DNA from: Desulfobacterales bacterium | GTDB lineage: Bacteria > Desulfobacterota > Desulfobacteria > Desulfobacterales > JAHEIW01 | Direction of reading: 5' to 3' | Length of the DNA: 64,000 bases | Assembly (NCBI GenBank): GCA_030066985.1 | Contig: JASJAN010000006.1 | Coordinates: 62,001-126,000, forward strand | Part shown: piece by piece, positions 43,524-52,017 of the stretch | Position numbering within the stretch: position 1 is the stretch's first letter | How the letters are laid out: each line of letters begins with the position of its first letter | Position numbers and translations under genes: made by a program | The notes under the pieces: model-generated | Databases searched by the model: none | What the model was told of the DNA's origin: nothing | The model's input: only the letters and a program-made list of their open reading frames with translations

Positions 43524-43850
43524 GTTTGATACTCCTATGTGTGCTAAATGGTTTATTTATGCTATTTATAGACGCTAAAGGTCTGCACGCAAAAACACAA
43601 AAAATGATGTTTAGCATACTCCGTTGTCTTTGTAAATTGTGTCCTGAGATTTTAATTTTCCTTTTGTGCCTTTCTGGTTCCATCGTTGAATAGATGTATT
43701 ATGTTAATAATCAATCAACATTTTAGTTTGATTCAACCAAGATTTTCTCATTGAAACGATGAATTTTATTGAATCCGAATCGTGTTTTTTGCTAAGTAGC
43801 TTTCTCAAACATGCGAACAACTACTTTTTACTCATTTCAGTTCAAATGCC
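43524..43850. other. Divergent promoter gap before cysS
   Basis: This AT-rich gap separates the divergent ETF-QO and cysS genes and must hold both promoters. It contains loosely inverted CACAAAA/TTTTGTG words resembling the CACAAAG hairpin at 30595 but too decayed to define ends. No coding frame or RNA gene was recognised. Confidence 0.45.
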
Positions 43851-45245
43851 ATGCATGTATATCTATACAATTCACTGACGCGTAAAAAACAGCTTTTTGA
43901 ACCAATTGATACCGGTGCCGTTGGGTTGTATACCTGCGGCCCGACAGTGTATAATTACGCCCATATCGGTAACTTGCGGACCTATATTTTTGAAGACATT
44001 TTAAAGCGGGTGCTGCTCTACAATGGGTATGCGGTCAAGCATGTCATGAATATCACCGATGTAGGCCACTTAACCGGTGATCGCGATATGGGTGAAGACA
44101 AAATGGAAGCGGGCGCTGCCCGCGAAGGCAAGAGCGCCTGGGATATTGCCGAATATTACACCCAGTCATTTAAAAAGGACATTGAACACCTCAATATTTT
44201 GGCGCCGGACATCTGGGTAAAAGCCACCGATACCATACCCGAGCAGATTGCCCTCATTAAGACTCTGGAAGAAAAGGGCTACACCTACCAAACCGCTGAC
44301 GGCCTATATTTTGATACATCCAAATTTAAGGATTACACCAAACTGTCCCATCAGGATCTTGAGGCCCTTAAGGAAGGCGCTCGGGTCGAACGCAACCCGG
44401 AAAAACGCAATCCCACGGATTTTGCCCTCTGGAAATTTTCCCCGCAGGGTTCAAAACGGCAGATGGAATGGGACTCCCCATGGGGCGTGGGCTTTCCCGG
44501 CTGGCATCTGGAATGCTCAGCCATGAGCATGAAATTTTTAGGTGAGCAGTTGGACATTCACTGCGGCGGCACCGATCATATTGATGTTCACCACACCAAT
44601 GAAATTGCTCAATCTGAAGCGGCCACGGGCAAACCTTTTTTCAATTTCTGGATGCACGGCGCTTTTCTGATCATTCAGGGTGGGAAAAAAATGGCCAAAA
44701 GCGAGGGAAATTTTCTGACACTTGAAAATGCGTTTCTGAAAAAGGATATCAATCCGTTGGTTTATCGCTTTGCATCATTTTTAACCCATTACCGCAAACC
44801 CATGGAATACAGCGATGAGGGCATCGAAGCCGCCCGTAATGGCCTGCTGCATGTCCAAAATCAGGTGCGCCAAATAGCCGCTGCCGGCATCGACTCTGAA
44901 ACTGGTATTAACACTGAATTTAAAAATAAATTTACTGAAATCATCAATGATGATTTGAATATGCCCCGGGCGATGGCCGTGATCCAGGAAATGCTAAAAA
45001 GCAAAATCAGTGATGCTCAAAAGTACCGCACGATAATGGATTTTGATCGGGTGATGGGATTGGGCTTGGATCAACTTGATCAAGCCGAAGCCCTACCCGA
45101 GGCAGTTGAAAAACTGGTTGCTGCCCGCCAGCAGGCCCGGCAAGAAAAGGATTTTGCAACTTCCGATCAGCTGCGCGCCGAGATCGAAGCCCTGGGCTAT
45201 CAGGTCCAGGACACCCCAGACGGTATGAACGTTGTCAAAAAATAA
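43851..45245 (+). CDS. cysS: Cysteinyl-tRNA synthetase
   Basis: A 464-residue class I aminoacyl-tRNA synthetase. The HIGH motif is [10 protein letters not shown], the KMSKS motif is KKMAKSEGN, and zinc ligands are in [22 protein letters not shown] and the [11 protein letters not shown] stretch. The C-terminal DALR-like domain is present, and the end is [26 protein letters not shown]. The length is normal. The start fits [12 protein letters not shown]. It charges tRNA-Cys in the cytoplasm. It stands alone, and an intrinsic terminator follows at once. Confidence 0.96.
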   Translation: MHVYLYNSLTRKKQLFEPIDTGAVGLYTCGPTVYNYAHIGNLRTYIFEDILKRVLLYNGYAVKHVMNITDVGHLTGDRDMGEDKMEAGAAREGKSAWDIAEYYTQSFKKDIEHLNILAPDIWVKATDTIPEQIALIKTLEEKGYTYQTADGLYFDTSKFKDYTKLSHQDLEALKEGARVERNPEKRNPTDFALWKFSPQGSKRQMEWDSPWGVGFPGWHLECSAMSMKFLGEQLDIHCGGTDHIDVHHTNEIAQSEAATGKPFFNFWMHGAFLIIQGGKKMAKSEGNFLTLENAFLKKDINPLVYRFASFLTHYRKPMEYSDEGIEAARNGLLHVQNQVRQIAAAGIDSETGINTEFKNKFTEIINDDLNMPRAMAVIQEMLKSKISDAQKYRTIMDFDRVMGLGLDQLDQAEALPEAVEKLVAARQQARQEKDFATSDQLRAEIEALGYQVQDTPDGMNVVKK

Positions 45246-45270
45246 TCCCTCTTTGCCCTCATAACCAAAC

Positions 45271-45300
45271 GGCAGCGCCTCTTAATGGCGCTGCCTTTTT
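45271..45300 (+). terminator. Intrinsic terminator after cysS
   Basis: GGCAGCGCC and GGCGCTGCC form a perfect 9-bp GC-rich stem with a 7-base loop, followed by TTTTT. Further downstream there is a second hairpin, TCCCGCA-tgc-TGCGGGA (45483-45499), with a TTTT tail. Confidence 0.88.
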
Positions 45301-45400
45301 AATAGGGTTGAAATGGTTTTAAAGCTTTAGCTATATCTACCTTTTAATTTAAGGTGCCTAATTCTGTATCTTGAACTATGTATCCCATCATGAATTATAA

Positions 45401-45433
45401 AAGTAAAACGGGTATCAGGGGCTTTAGATTTTG
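45401..45433 (+). repeat. Partial copy of the left end of element C
   Basis: AAGTAAAACGGGTATCAGGG and the following TTTAGATTTTG match the start of the element at 45567 with a few differences. It is a fragment, without the core or the right half. Confidence 0.5.
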
Positions 45434-45566
45434 GAGGAAAAAAGTAGAAATGGCCTTAAAGATTTAGATATTGTTTGAGGGCTCCCGCATGCTGCGGGAT
45501 TTTACATCTTGATTTCATGTATTAAGGTGTTCAAACGGCGTGAAATTTTCTGAAGAAAAGTTAAAG

Positions 45567-45714
45567 TAAAATGGGTATTAGAGGTTTTAGATTTTGTTCG
45601 ATGACAAGGCGTATTTCAGTTTAATAACGGAGCGTACACGGAGTACGCGAGTATTTTAAACTGGAATATAACGCAGTCAGCGGGCAAAAGATGAAGCCTC
45701 TAATACCCATTTTA
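45567..45714. repeat. Hairpin element C of the GGAGCGTACACGGAGTACG family
   Basis: The 18-base end arms TAAAATGGGTATTAGAGG and CCTCTAATACCCATTTTA are perfect inverses. Inner arms GTATTTCAGTTTAATA and TTTTAAACTGGAATAT surround the core GGAGCGTACACGGAGTACG. The right end supplies the TAA stop codon of nrdJ. The core is almost identical to element B, but the end arms are unrelated in sequence. Confidence 0.75.
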
Positions 45715-48201
45715 GCCGCATTTATTGAACCCACAGAAGTGGCAAAGTATACATCCTTCCTCAAAGCTGACGGTCTGGCCGCATTCAGGGCATTTTTCAC
45801 CCAAAAGGCTGTGCTCGGTTTTGCGACTTCTAACGGCATTGCCGGACATATATCTGTTTTCCAGCACCCGGGCGATGGCATCGGGTATGGACAGCACCAA
45901 ACCACCGTTCTGGAAAATCGGATGTTCCCCCCCGATTCCTTTTAACTGGTCCACGATGTCATTGACTTTAACACCTGATCTAAGCGCCAAAGATGCCAGA
46001 CGCCCAATGGCCTCTGTTTTAGCGGTGGTCGAGCGACCGGATTTACCGATGGTGGCAAACACTTCAAAAGGCTGGCTGTCATATTCAGTAACAGTTACAT
46101 AAAGATGGCCGTATCCGGTTTTCATTTTGGTCGTAAAGCCTTCAAGCGTATCAGGTCGTTCTTTGACGGCGGTCAGGAATTTGCTGTTCAGCTTTTCGTT
46201 GCGAGAAAAGGACAGCACCTGGTTTTCTTTGCTGCCGTCCCGATAGATGGTGACCCCCTTACAGCCCAGCTCATAGGCCAGGTTGTAGACCTTCATAACG
46301 TCGTCTTCGGTGGCATCATGAGGTAGGTTGACGGTTTTGGAAACGGCATTATCGGTATATTTTTGAAATGCTGCTTGCATCCGAATATGCCATTCCGGTG
46401 AAATATCATGGGCCGTGACAAAGACCTTTCGGACCTCTTTGGGTATTTGTTTAATTTTTCTGATACTGCCTCTTTTGGCAATTTCATCCATTAATTCGCG
46501 GCTGTAAAAGCGCTGCTCATTGGCCACTTCTTCAAAATACGGATTGACTTCGAGCAGTTTATCATTGTCCATGACGTTGCGCACGAAGCTTAGCGCAAAC
46601 AGGGGCTCAATGCCGCTTGAGCAGCCGGCGATAATGCTCAGTGTGCCTGTGGGCGCAATGGTGGTTGTGGTGGCGTTGCGCAGTTTGATGCCCTGGTCCT
46701 TGTAGATGCTGCCTTCCCAATTGGGAAATGCGCCGCGCTCTTCGGCCAGATGCTGGGAAGCTTCGTGGGCATTTTCCTGGATGAATCGCATGACCGATTC
46801 GGCAGTTTCCAAAGCTTCTTCAGAGTTATAGGGAATTTTGAGCTGATACAGCATATCGGCAAACCCCATCACCCCCAGGCCGATTTTGCGATTTCCGTGA
46901 ACCATCTCATTGATTTCCGGCAGCGGATATTTGGATTTGTCGATGGTGTTGTCTAAAAAACGGACGCTCCAGCCGATAACTTTCTTTAGACCCTCGAAAT
47001 CGATCTTCGGCCCATCACCATTTTCGAGCACAAATTTGGCCAGGTTGATCGATCCCAGATTACAGGCCTCCATGGGCAGCAATGGCTGCTCACCACAGGG
47101 GTTGGTGCTTTCGATATCACCCAGTTGCGGTGTGGGATTGTCGCGGTTGATGCGGTCCAAAAATATGATACCCGGATCGCCGTTTTTCCAGGCCTGCTTT
47201 ATCAGCGTTTGATAGACTTCAGCAGCATTTAAGCGATTGACGGCTTTTTGATCGCGGGGATCGATCAGATCATAGTCTTCCTGTTTATCGATGGCTTCCA
47301 TAAAATCATCAGAGACCCCCACGGAGATGTTAAAATTATTGAGCTCGCTGTTGTCTTCTTTGCTGAAAATAAATTCCATAATATCCGGGTGGTCGACCCG
47401 TAAAATAGCCATGTTGGCTCCGCGGCGTGTGCCGCCCTGTTTGACCTGCTCGGTGGCGGTGTTAAAAATCTTCATAAATGACACTGGACCCGAGGCCACA
47501 CCGCCGGTGGTGCCAACCGTGCTGTTTTTAGGGCGCAACCTTGAAAATGCAAACCCGGTACCACCGCCGGATTTATGAATCAGGGCTGCATGATGCAAGG
47601 CCCCAAAAATGCCCTCCATGCTGTCTTCCACCGGCAGGACAAAGCAGGCTGCCAGCTGTCCCAACCGGCGTCCGGCATTCATCAGCGTTGGTGAATTGGG
47701 TAGAAACTGACCATCGGTCATCATGGTGTAAAAGATTTCCTCCCACTTTTCGACCTGCTCGGCAGAGGGCGTGCCATATTTTTTTTCAGCTTTGGCAATG
47801 TGTCTGGCAACCCGCCGAAACATTTGCTCAGGGGTTTCGATCACTTTGCCTTTGCGGTTCTTTTTCAAATAACGCCTTTTTAACACTCGCTTGGCGTTGT
47901 CAGAGATGTTCAGACGGTTTTTTATAAAAATCGATTTGTCCAGTCGAATCGGCGATGGTTTTGTCAGCCCGAATTCCATTAACTTGGCTTCAATCATTTT
48001 TTCGATGAACGAAACCGGAATGGTGCTGATTTCCAGATTCGATATTTCTTTGCGTAGGGAGCGACTGATTCCCATGGCCTGATCGCTGTCGATTGGGTTT
48101 TCACGGATGAGAATGTCGCTAAACAGCTGATCGTCCCAGGTGTAGGTGCCTAGATCAAAACTGCCTTCGTTGGTCACTAAAAATTTGCCTTTACGCCCCA
48201 T
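45712..48201 (-). CDS. nrdJ: Adenosylcobalamin-dependent (class II) ribonucleotide reductase
   Basis: An 829-residue enzyme that makes deoxyribonucleotides anaerobically or aerobically with adenosylcobalamin as radical source. The catalytic region contains ACFVLPVEDSMEGIF, GGGTGFAFSRLRP, the central cysteine motif STNPCGEQPLLPMEACNLGSI and PTGTLSIIAGCSSGIEP. The C-terminal CPECGQTV and CHFCGFNKCG supply the zinc-binding and redox-active cysteines. The N-terminus lacks a classical ATP-cone. AGGAG lies upstream of the ATG. The leader carries a promoter with an NrdR-box-like palindrome, a structured region and an intrinsic terminator. The stop codon coincides with the end of repeat element C, so the element was probably inserted at the 3' end. 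Confidence 0.94.
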   Translation of the reverse strand: MGRKGKFLVTNEGSFDLGTYTWDDQLFSDILIRENPIDSDQAMGISRSLRKEISNLEISTIPVSFIEKMIEAKLMEFGLTKPSPIRLDKSIFIKNRLNISDNAKRVLKRRYLKKNRKGKVIETPEQMFRRVARHIAKAEKKYGTPSAEQVEKWEEIFYTMMTDGQFLPNSPTLMNAGRRLGQLAACFVLPVEDSMEGIFGALHHAALIHKSGGGTGFAFSRLRPKNSTVGTTGGVASGPVSFMKIFNTATEQVKQGGTRRGANMAILRVDHPDIMEFIFSKEDNSELNNFNISVGVSDDFMEAIDKQEDYDLIDPRDQKAVNRLNAAEVYQTLIKQAWKNGDPGIIFLDRINRDNPTPQLGDIESTNPCGEQPLLPMEACNLGSINLAKFVLENGDGPKIDFEGLKKVIGWSVRFLDNTIDKSKYPLPEINEMVHGNRKIGLGVMGFADMLYQLKIPYNSEEALETAESVMRFIQENAHEASQHLAEERGAFPNWEGSIYKDQGIKLRNATTTTIAPTGTLSIIAGCSSGIEPLFALSFVRNVMDNDKLLEVNPYFEEVANEQRFYSRELMDEIAKRGSIRKIKQIPKEVRKVFVTAHDISPEWHIRMQAAFQKYTDNAVSKTVNLPHDATEDDVMKVYNLAYELGCKGVTIYRDGSKENQVLSFSRNEKLNSKFLTAVKERPDTLEGFTTKMKTGYGHLYVTVTEYDSQPFEVFATIGKSGRSTTAKTEAIGRLASLALRSGVKVNDIVDQLKGIGGEHPIFQNGGLVLSIPDAIARVLENRYMSGNAVRSRKTEHSLLGEKCPECGQTVSFEEGCILCHFCGFNKCG

Positions 48202-48267
48202 TACGCTGCTCCTGATTCAAAGATGATGTTTGATGGAATTGGGTATGGCCTTCTTTGCTAAAAGAAT

Positions 48268-48297
48268 AAAAAACCCCCAGCTATCGGAGCGATAGCT
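48268..48297 (-). terminator. Intrinsic terminator inside the nrdJ leader
   Basis: On the minus strand AGCTATCG-CTC-CGATAGCT forms an 8-bp stem, followed by GGGGGTTTTTT. It lies about 65 bases before the nrdJ start codon, so it would stop transcription before nrdJ unless prevented, a typical attenuation layout. Confidence 0.7.
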
Positions 48298-48350
48298 ATC
48301 TTACCCGGTATGGCAGTGAGGAGTTTTATTCTTGTGATAAGATGCGACTC

Positions 48351-48453
48351 GGCTAAATGGACATCGTTTCGGTGTAACAAATGTGGCTGGACATCACCCG
48401 TTTAGGTTTAGCTCTGGTCAGAGCCTAAGGTCACCCGGTTTTCCGACTTAGCC
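48351..48453 (-). ncRNA. Structured leader RNA upstream of nrdJ, riboswitch candidate
   Basis: On the minus strand a GGCTAA near the 5' end (48448-48453) can pair with TTAGCC (48351-48356), closing a domain of about 100 bases. Inside, a hairpin GCTCT/AGAGC, extended by TTAGG/CCTAA, is flanked on both sides by the direct word CGGGTGA. The terminator follows. I could not match the canonical B12 riboswitch, whose B12 box lies at the 3' end. A regulatory role is inferred from position, structure and downstream terminator. Confidence 0.45.
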
Positions 48454-48474
48454 TATCATTTAGTGCAGTTAACA

Positions 48475-48503
48475 TTTATCTCATACAATATGTTGTATGT
48501 CAA
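48475..48503 (-). promoter_or_regulatory. Promoter of nrdJ with NrdR-box-like palindrome
   Basis: TTGACA (48498-48503) and GATAAA (48475-48480) are spaced by 17 bases. The spacer contains a perfect palindrome CATACAA-cata-TTGTATG (48482-48499) resembling the NrdR box, which usually controls ribonucleotide reductase genes. A repressor bound there would block RNA polymerase. Confidence 0.6.
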
Positions 48504-48734
48504 GGGAAATATAGCCGCATTTCACAGGTACTAGTCATTTTTCAGATTCAACAATAAGTACTCGATCCGAAAGGTAAATGGGTTGGCAAAATCTTTTTGT
48601 AAGATGTTTTTATATGATGCGACTAAAGCCGGTATCCAAATTGGGACAAAAGACGATCGGCCGGTATAAAATTTATGAACTAAAAAATTTTGGAATACAA
48701 AGACCGAAGGTTGGATCTAACCGGTAAAAAGTAA

Positions 48735-48759
48735 GGCAGGGTCTTTTTCAGGCCCTGCC
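48735..48759 (-). terminator. Terminator hairpin after the repeat-tailed lipoprotein gene
   Basis: GGCAGGG and CCCTGCC form a 7-bp stem around an 11-base loop, followed on the minus strand by TTACTTTTT. It ends transcription of the porin-lipoprotein pair before the nrdJ promoter. Confidence 0.65.
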
Positions 48760-48843
48760 TATAGGCTAAACCCCTATTGTGAATCACCTGAATGCCCTGA
48801 CGGGTCGTTCAGGAAAAACAGCAAAAACGATTTGCAGTACAGC

Positions 48844-49383
48844 TTATTGTCCCTGTTGTTTTTTCCATTCCTGGTAGGACTTCCACTCTTTCCATTCCAG
48901 GAATTCCTTGTATTCAGCCGCACCCTGTGATGTTTTTTTCCATTCCTGAAATTCCCGGAATTCCTGTTGCTCTTTTTTCCATTCCTGAAATTCCTGAAAT
49001 TCCCGAGCTGCTTCCGGCGTGACCTGCTTTCCAGCGGATGTCTGTCCGGCAGCTATTTGCGGCGACTCGGCAGAACTGTCCGATGCTGTCGATGCATCTT
49101 GATCGGCTTTCTTAGAAGCTTGCTGCGATTCTTCATCTTTGTCATCTTTTTCAGAAGCGTCTATGGTTTTATTGCCCTTAAATTGCGGGAAGGCCCCACC
49201 GCGTTTGGAGTCATAGACGACCAGAGCGCCTTCTTCACCGGTGAGAACGCCGGGGCCTTCTTTCATTTCACCCGCTGTTTGATTGAATTCAGCGGGCCGG
49301 CCTTTAGCCCCGCAGCCCATCAAGATGGCAATTGCCAGACCCATCAATATAAGCATCCACAGGATTGAATTGTTGTTAACCAT
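48844..49383 (-). CDS. Lipoprotein with C-terminal FQEWKK repeats, unknown family
   Basis: A 179-residue protein. A signal peptide with lipobox IAILMGCG predicts lipidation near residue 24. The middle (residues 75-125) is a Ser/Asp/Lys-rich disordered linker. The last 50 residues are a repeat of an aromatic-charged unit: EFQEFQEWKK, EFREFQEWKK, EYKEFLEWKEW, SYQEWKKQQ. I do not know this repeat as a named domain. It could form an amphipathic helix or coiled coil that binds the cell wall, membrane or a partner. It lies 14 bases after the porin gene stop on the same strand, so it may be part of the porin complex. An AAAGG site fixes the ATG. Confidence 0.72.
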   Translation of the reverse strand: MVNNNSILWMLILMGLAIAILMGCGAKGRPAEFNQTAGEMKEGPGVLTGEEGALVVYDSKRGGAFPQFKGNKTIDASEKDDKDEESQQASKKADQDASTASDSSAESPQIAAGQTSAGKQVTPEAAREFQEFQEWKKEQQEFREFQEWKKTSQGAAEYKEFLEWKEWKSYQEWKKQQGQ

Positions 49384-49397
49384 ATTCACCTTTCTGA

Positions 49398-50489
49398 CTA
49401 GAATTTTACCCGGCCACCGATCATGACCGCATGGAGATCTTCGGCATTACCAATTCCAGGGCCGCGTTGGTCATCGTCACGGTCCAGATCATGCCAGCGG
49501 TAAGATCCGTAAAGCTCGACGCTTTCCCATACGTTCCACACCGCGGCAACACCGACGGAGGTGGCTTCATCATCTTCTACATCCACATCCTCAGAGTAGG
49601 TATAGTCGACCGAAAAAGCCCATTTGCCGAATTTATAACCCACTTTGCCGTAAATGTTCCAGGGTTCCTCATCTCCGGATGTATCATAGCGGTTGGCACC
49701 GGAAACGGTCAAGTTGATTCCGGAATTGTGCAGAAAAGAGATCGAGCCGCTGTATTGCTTAAATGGATCGCGATTGGTGTCGGCGGGCAACCAGCTGGCA
49801 GCGGCCGCCAGTTTACCAAATCCATCCCATTCATAGGCAAAGCGCCCGGCCAAGTCCCAGGATTGGCCGTTCATGTAACTGGCCGAGAAATAGACCGGCC
49901 CGAATTTGGGTGTATCATAGCGCACGCGGTCCCGGCGGCTGAAGCCGTCAAAATTGCTGAAAGCACTGCCGACGGATGTGATAATATTATTATCATCATC
50001 GCGGAAATTGAAACCACCGGCCATATCTTCGATGGAAGAATAGTTGACCACAGAAGTGCCGGACAGATCTACTTCAGAGGTGCCGTTGGAGGCCGTGTCT
50101 CCCTGACCGAGCCAGAGCCGGCCGAAGGTGTTGTGATTCACATAAAACTCAATTTTACGCTCGTTGAAATCCACATCAGAGGTATCATCGTTTTCACCGA
50201 TATCGATGTCGGTATCGTTTGAGGCGTTGGACTGCATTTCAACTTCCCAGACAATGCCGACGCGCCAGGCATCATCAAAGTCATTGCCGCCGGTGAAACG
50301 AAAGCGGGTGGACGAGTTATCGTTGTCGACAAATTTGATATCGTCATCTTCGCCGTTGTCACCCCAGAGGGCGGCGCGGTTGATCTGGCCGGAAATTTTA
50401 AAATCCACCGCCTGGGCGGCAGGTAAGATTAACAGCATGGTCAGGGCGATTGCCAATGTAAAAAGGCCTAATTGTGAACAATTTTTCAT
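49398..50489 (-). CDS. Outer-membrane porin (Gram-negative general porin type)
   Basis: A 363-residue beta-barrel protein. A signal peptide (residues 1-27, ending LILPAAQA) is followed by VDFKISGQINRAALWGDNGED, a porin-like first strand. Alternating amphipathic strands continue to the C-terminal AVMIGGRVKF with the terminal Phe required for Bam assembly. Aspartate-rich loops (for example DDDIKFVDNDNSST, DVDVEDDEATS) suggest divalent-cation binding or cation preference. The FYVNHNTFGRLWLGQGDTASNGTSEVDLSGTSV stretch resembles the loop-3 constriction. The solute is unknown. A strong AAGGAGGAG site precedes the ATG. The downstream lipoprotein is in the same operon. Confidence 0.87.
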   Translation of the reverse strand: MKNCSQLGLFTLAIALTMLLILPAAQAVDFKISGQINRAALWGDNGEDDDIKFVDNDNSSTRFRFTGGNDFDDAWRVGIVWEVEMQSNASNDTDIDIGENDDTSDVDFNERKIEFYVNHNTFGRLWLGQGDTASNGTSEVDLSGTSVVNYSSIEDMAGGFNFRDDDNNIITSVGSAFSNFDGFSRRDRVRYDTPKFGPVYFSASYMNGQSWDLAGRFAYEWDGFGKLAAAASWLPADTNRDPFKQYSGSISFLHNSGINLTVSGANRYDTSGDEEPWNIYGKVGYKFGKWAFSVDYTYSEDVDVEDDEATSVGVAAVWNVWESVELYGSYRWHDLDRDDDQRGPGIGNAEDLHAVMIGGRVKF

Positions 50490-50606
50490 CTTGAACTCCT
50501 CCTTGGTTAAGGTGTTACAGGCGTATTGTTTGATTTAAAATGCATTAGGTGCTTTCGACCACCTCCTTTCATTTTTACTAAGTTTTTTATAAAACGCAGT
50601 CACAGT

Positions 50607-51011
50607 TCATTTTTTGTTGAAATGGATACGCCGGGATGTGCCGGCATCCGCTAAAATCGATTCAAGTAACGTAAGAATATCCGCGCCGGTCCAATCGTCT
50701 TTTGGAATCAAGTATTCGACACCTGAATCATTTGCAGCCGCCTGATATTCCGGCGAATCGTACATGGCAAAAATAGCAATGATGATTTCCGGGTACACAG
50801 CCTTGATAGTCTTGGCTAAATCAAGGCCATTTTGATCGGGCAAATAAATATCGATAAAGACCAATGCGGGTGTGGTCATTTGCAGCCTGATCTGCCCCTG
50901 GTCACCGGTCGAGGCTTCATGGATCTCAGTACGAGGAAAACGATCATTGATGATTTTGCTGAGGGATTTTCTAAACGGGATATTCGGATCAATGATTAGG
51001 ATTCTAAACAT
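50607..51011 (-). CDS. Stand-alone response regulator receiver domain
   Basis: A 134-residue CheY-like receiver. The phosphoacceptor aspartate lies in LVFIDIYLPDQNG, with FRILIIDPN at the N-terminus and IPKDDW carrying the conserved lysine. The switch position in IIAIFAMYDSPEY has Ala instead of Ser/Thr. No output domain is attached. Such proteins act as phosphorelay intermediates or bind partner proteins. It is divergent from the LuxR-type regulator and follows the porin on the same strand after a 118-base gap, so its cognate kinase could be the PAS kinase nearby (inference). Confidence 0.83.
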   Translation of the reverse strand: MFRILIIDPNIPFRKSLSKIINDRFPRTEIHEASTGDQGQIRLQMTTPALVFIDIYLPDQNGLDLAKTIKAVYPEIIIAIFAMYDSPEYQAAANDSGVEYLIPKDDWTGADILTLLESILADAGTSRRIHFNKK

Positions 51012-51298
51012 GCAGGACTGGCTCCTCTGTTGAGTGAGGTTACTGGTCGATTATCCCTCAAAAAGATGGTGTTCTCAGATTCCTATATCGGACAAACCGT
51101 CGACACCATGGCATCTCATATGTACTAAAGATTGCCGGCTTGATAAATTGGCGAAACAATGTATATTGGGCAAAATAAAGCTGTATTTTGGGTTGAATCG
51201 GCCTGTATACTGAGGTCTATAAAGTCTTTATAATTGTCTGAAAAAGACGGTATACACAACTGATTGGGGTAGGGTAATACAGTATCCAGGTAGGCGAT

Positions 51299-51949
51299 AT
51301 GGATAAGACAATCAGAATTGTTCTGGTAGAAGATCATACGATTCTCAGGGAAGGATTACGGGCCCTTTTTTCTGCTGATCCAAAATTTGAAGTCGTCGGT
51401 GAAGCCGCCGATGGTCGCGAAGCAATACGCCAGATTGAAAAGCTGGTGCCGGAACTGGTGGTGATGGATCTGTCGATGCCGCGTATGACCGGTATGGATG
51501 CCATCAGAGAAATCAAACGGAAACATCCCGCCATAAAGATCATTGCCCTGACCGTTCATAAAGCGGAAGAATATCTGCGGACTACCCTGCAGGCGGGAGC
51601 TGACGGGTATGTCCTCAAAGATGCCACCCATGTAGAGCTCATGCTAGCCGTCCAAAACGTCATGAAAGGCAAAACATATTTGAGCCCCGGTGTTTCCGAG
51701 CAGGTGATTGAAGGATACCTGGAAGGTAAAGACAGCCGGACACCCAGCCCAAGGCTGAGTCTACTTTCACCGCGAGAGCGGGAAATACTAAAACTGATAG
51801 CGGAAGGTTATAAGAATAAGGAAATTGCATCCGATCTTTTCATCAGCTTAAAAACGGTAGAAAAACACCGGGCAAATCTGATGAAAAAACTGGACCTGCA
51901 CAATGCCGCTGCGCTGACCACATTTGCCATCGAGCAGGGACTTGTGTAG
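51299..51949 (+). CDS. NarL/FixJ-type response regulator
   Basis: A 216-residue two-domain regulator. The receiver (residues 6-122) has VLVEDH, the phosphoacceptor in LVVMDLSMPRMTG, ALTVHKAEEY and GYVLKDA. The LuxR-type helix-turn-helix (about 152-210) reads LSPREREILKLIAEGYKNKE and SLKTVEKHRANLMKKL. The PAS histidine kinase gene converges from the opposite strand 69 bases downstream. Its HisKA_3 type is the normal partner of NarL-type regulators, so the two form a probable two-component pair. Confidence 0.92.
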   Translation: MDKTIRIVLVEDHTILREGLRALFSADPKFEVVGEAADGREAIRQIEKLVPELVVMDLSMPRMTGMDAIREIKRKHPAIKIIALTVHKAEEYLRTTLQAGADGYVLKDATHVELMLAVQNVMKGKTYLSPGVSEQVIEGYLEGKDSRTPSPRLSLLSPREREILKLIAEGYKNKEIASDLFISLKTVEKHRANLMKKLDLHNAAALTTFAIEQGLV

Positions 51950-52017
51950 CGCTAAGGGGGATTGGGGTGGTGGCCACTTGAGATGATCTTACCCGAACAC
52001 ATCTGAAATCCTAATTC

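Noticed and set aside
34260-45714. Elements A-C as integron attC sites or CRISPR repeats
   Set aside because: No integrase or cas gene is present, the elements are kilobases apart, and the attC core sites are missing.
48202-48470. Canonical cobalamin riboswitch before nrdJ
   Set aside because: A B12-box-like word (AAGTCGGAAAACC) lies at the 5' instead of the 3' end of the leader, and the other conserved blocks were not found, so only a generic structured leader is claimed.
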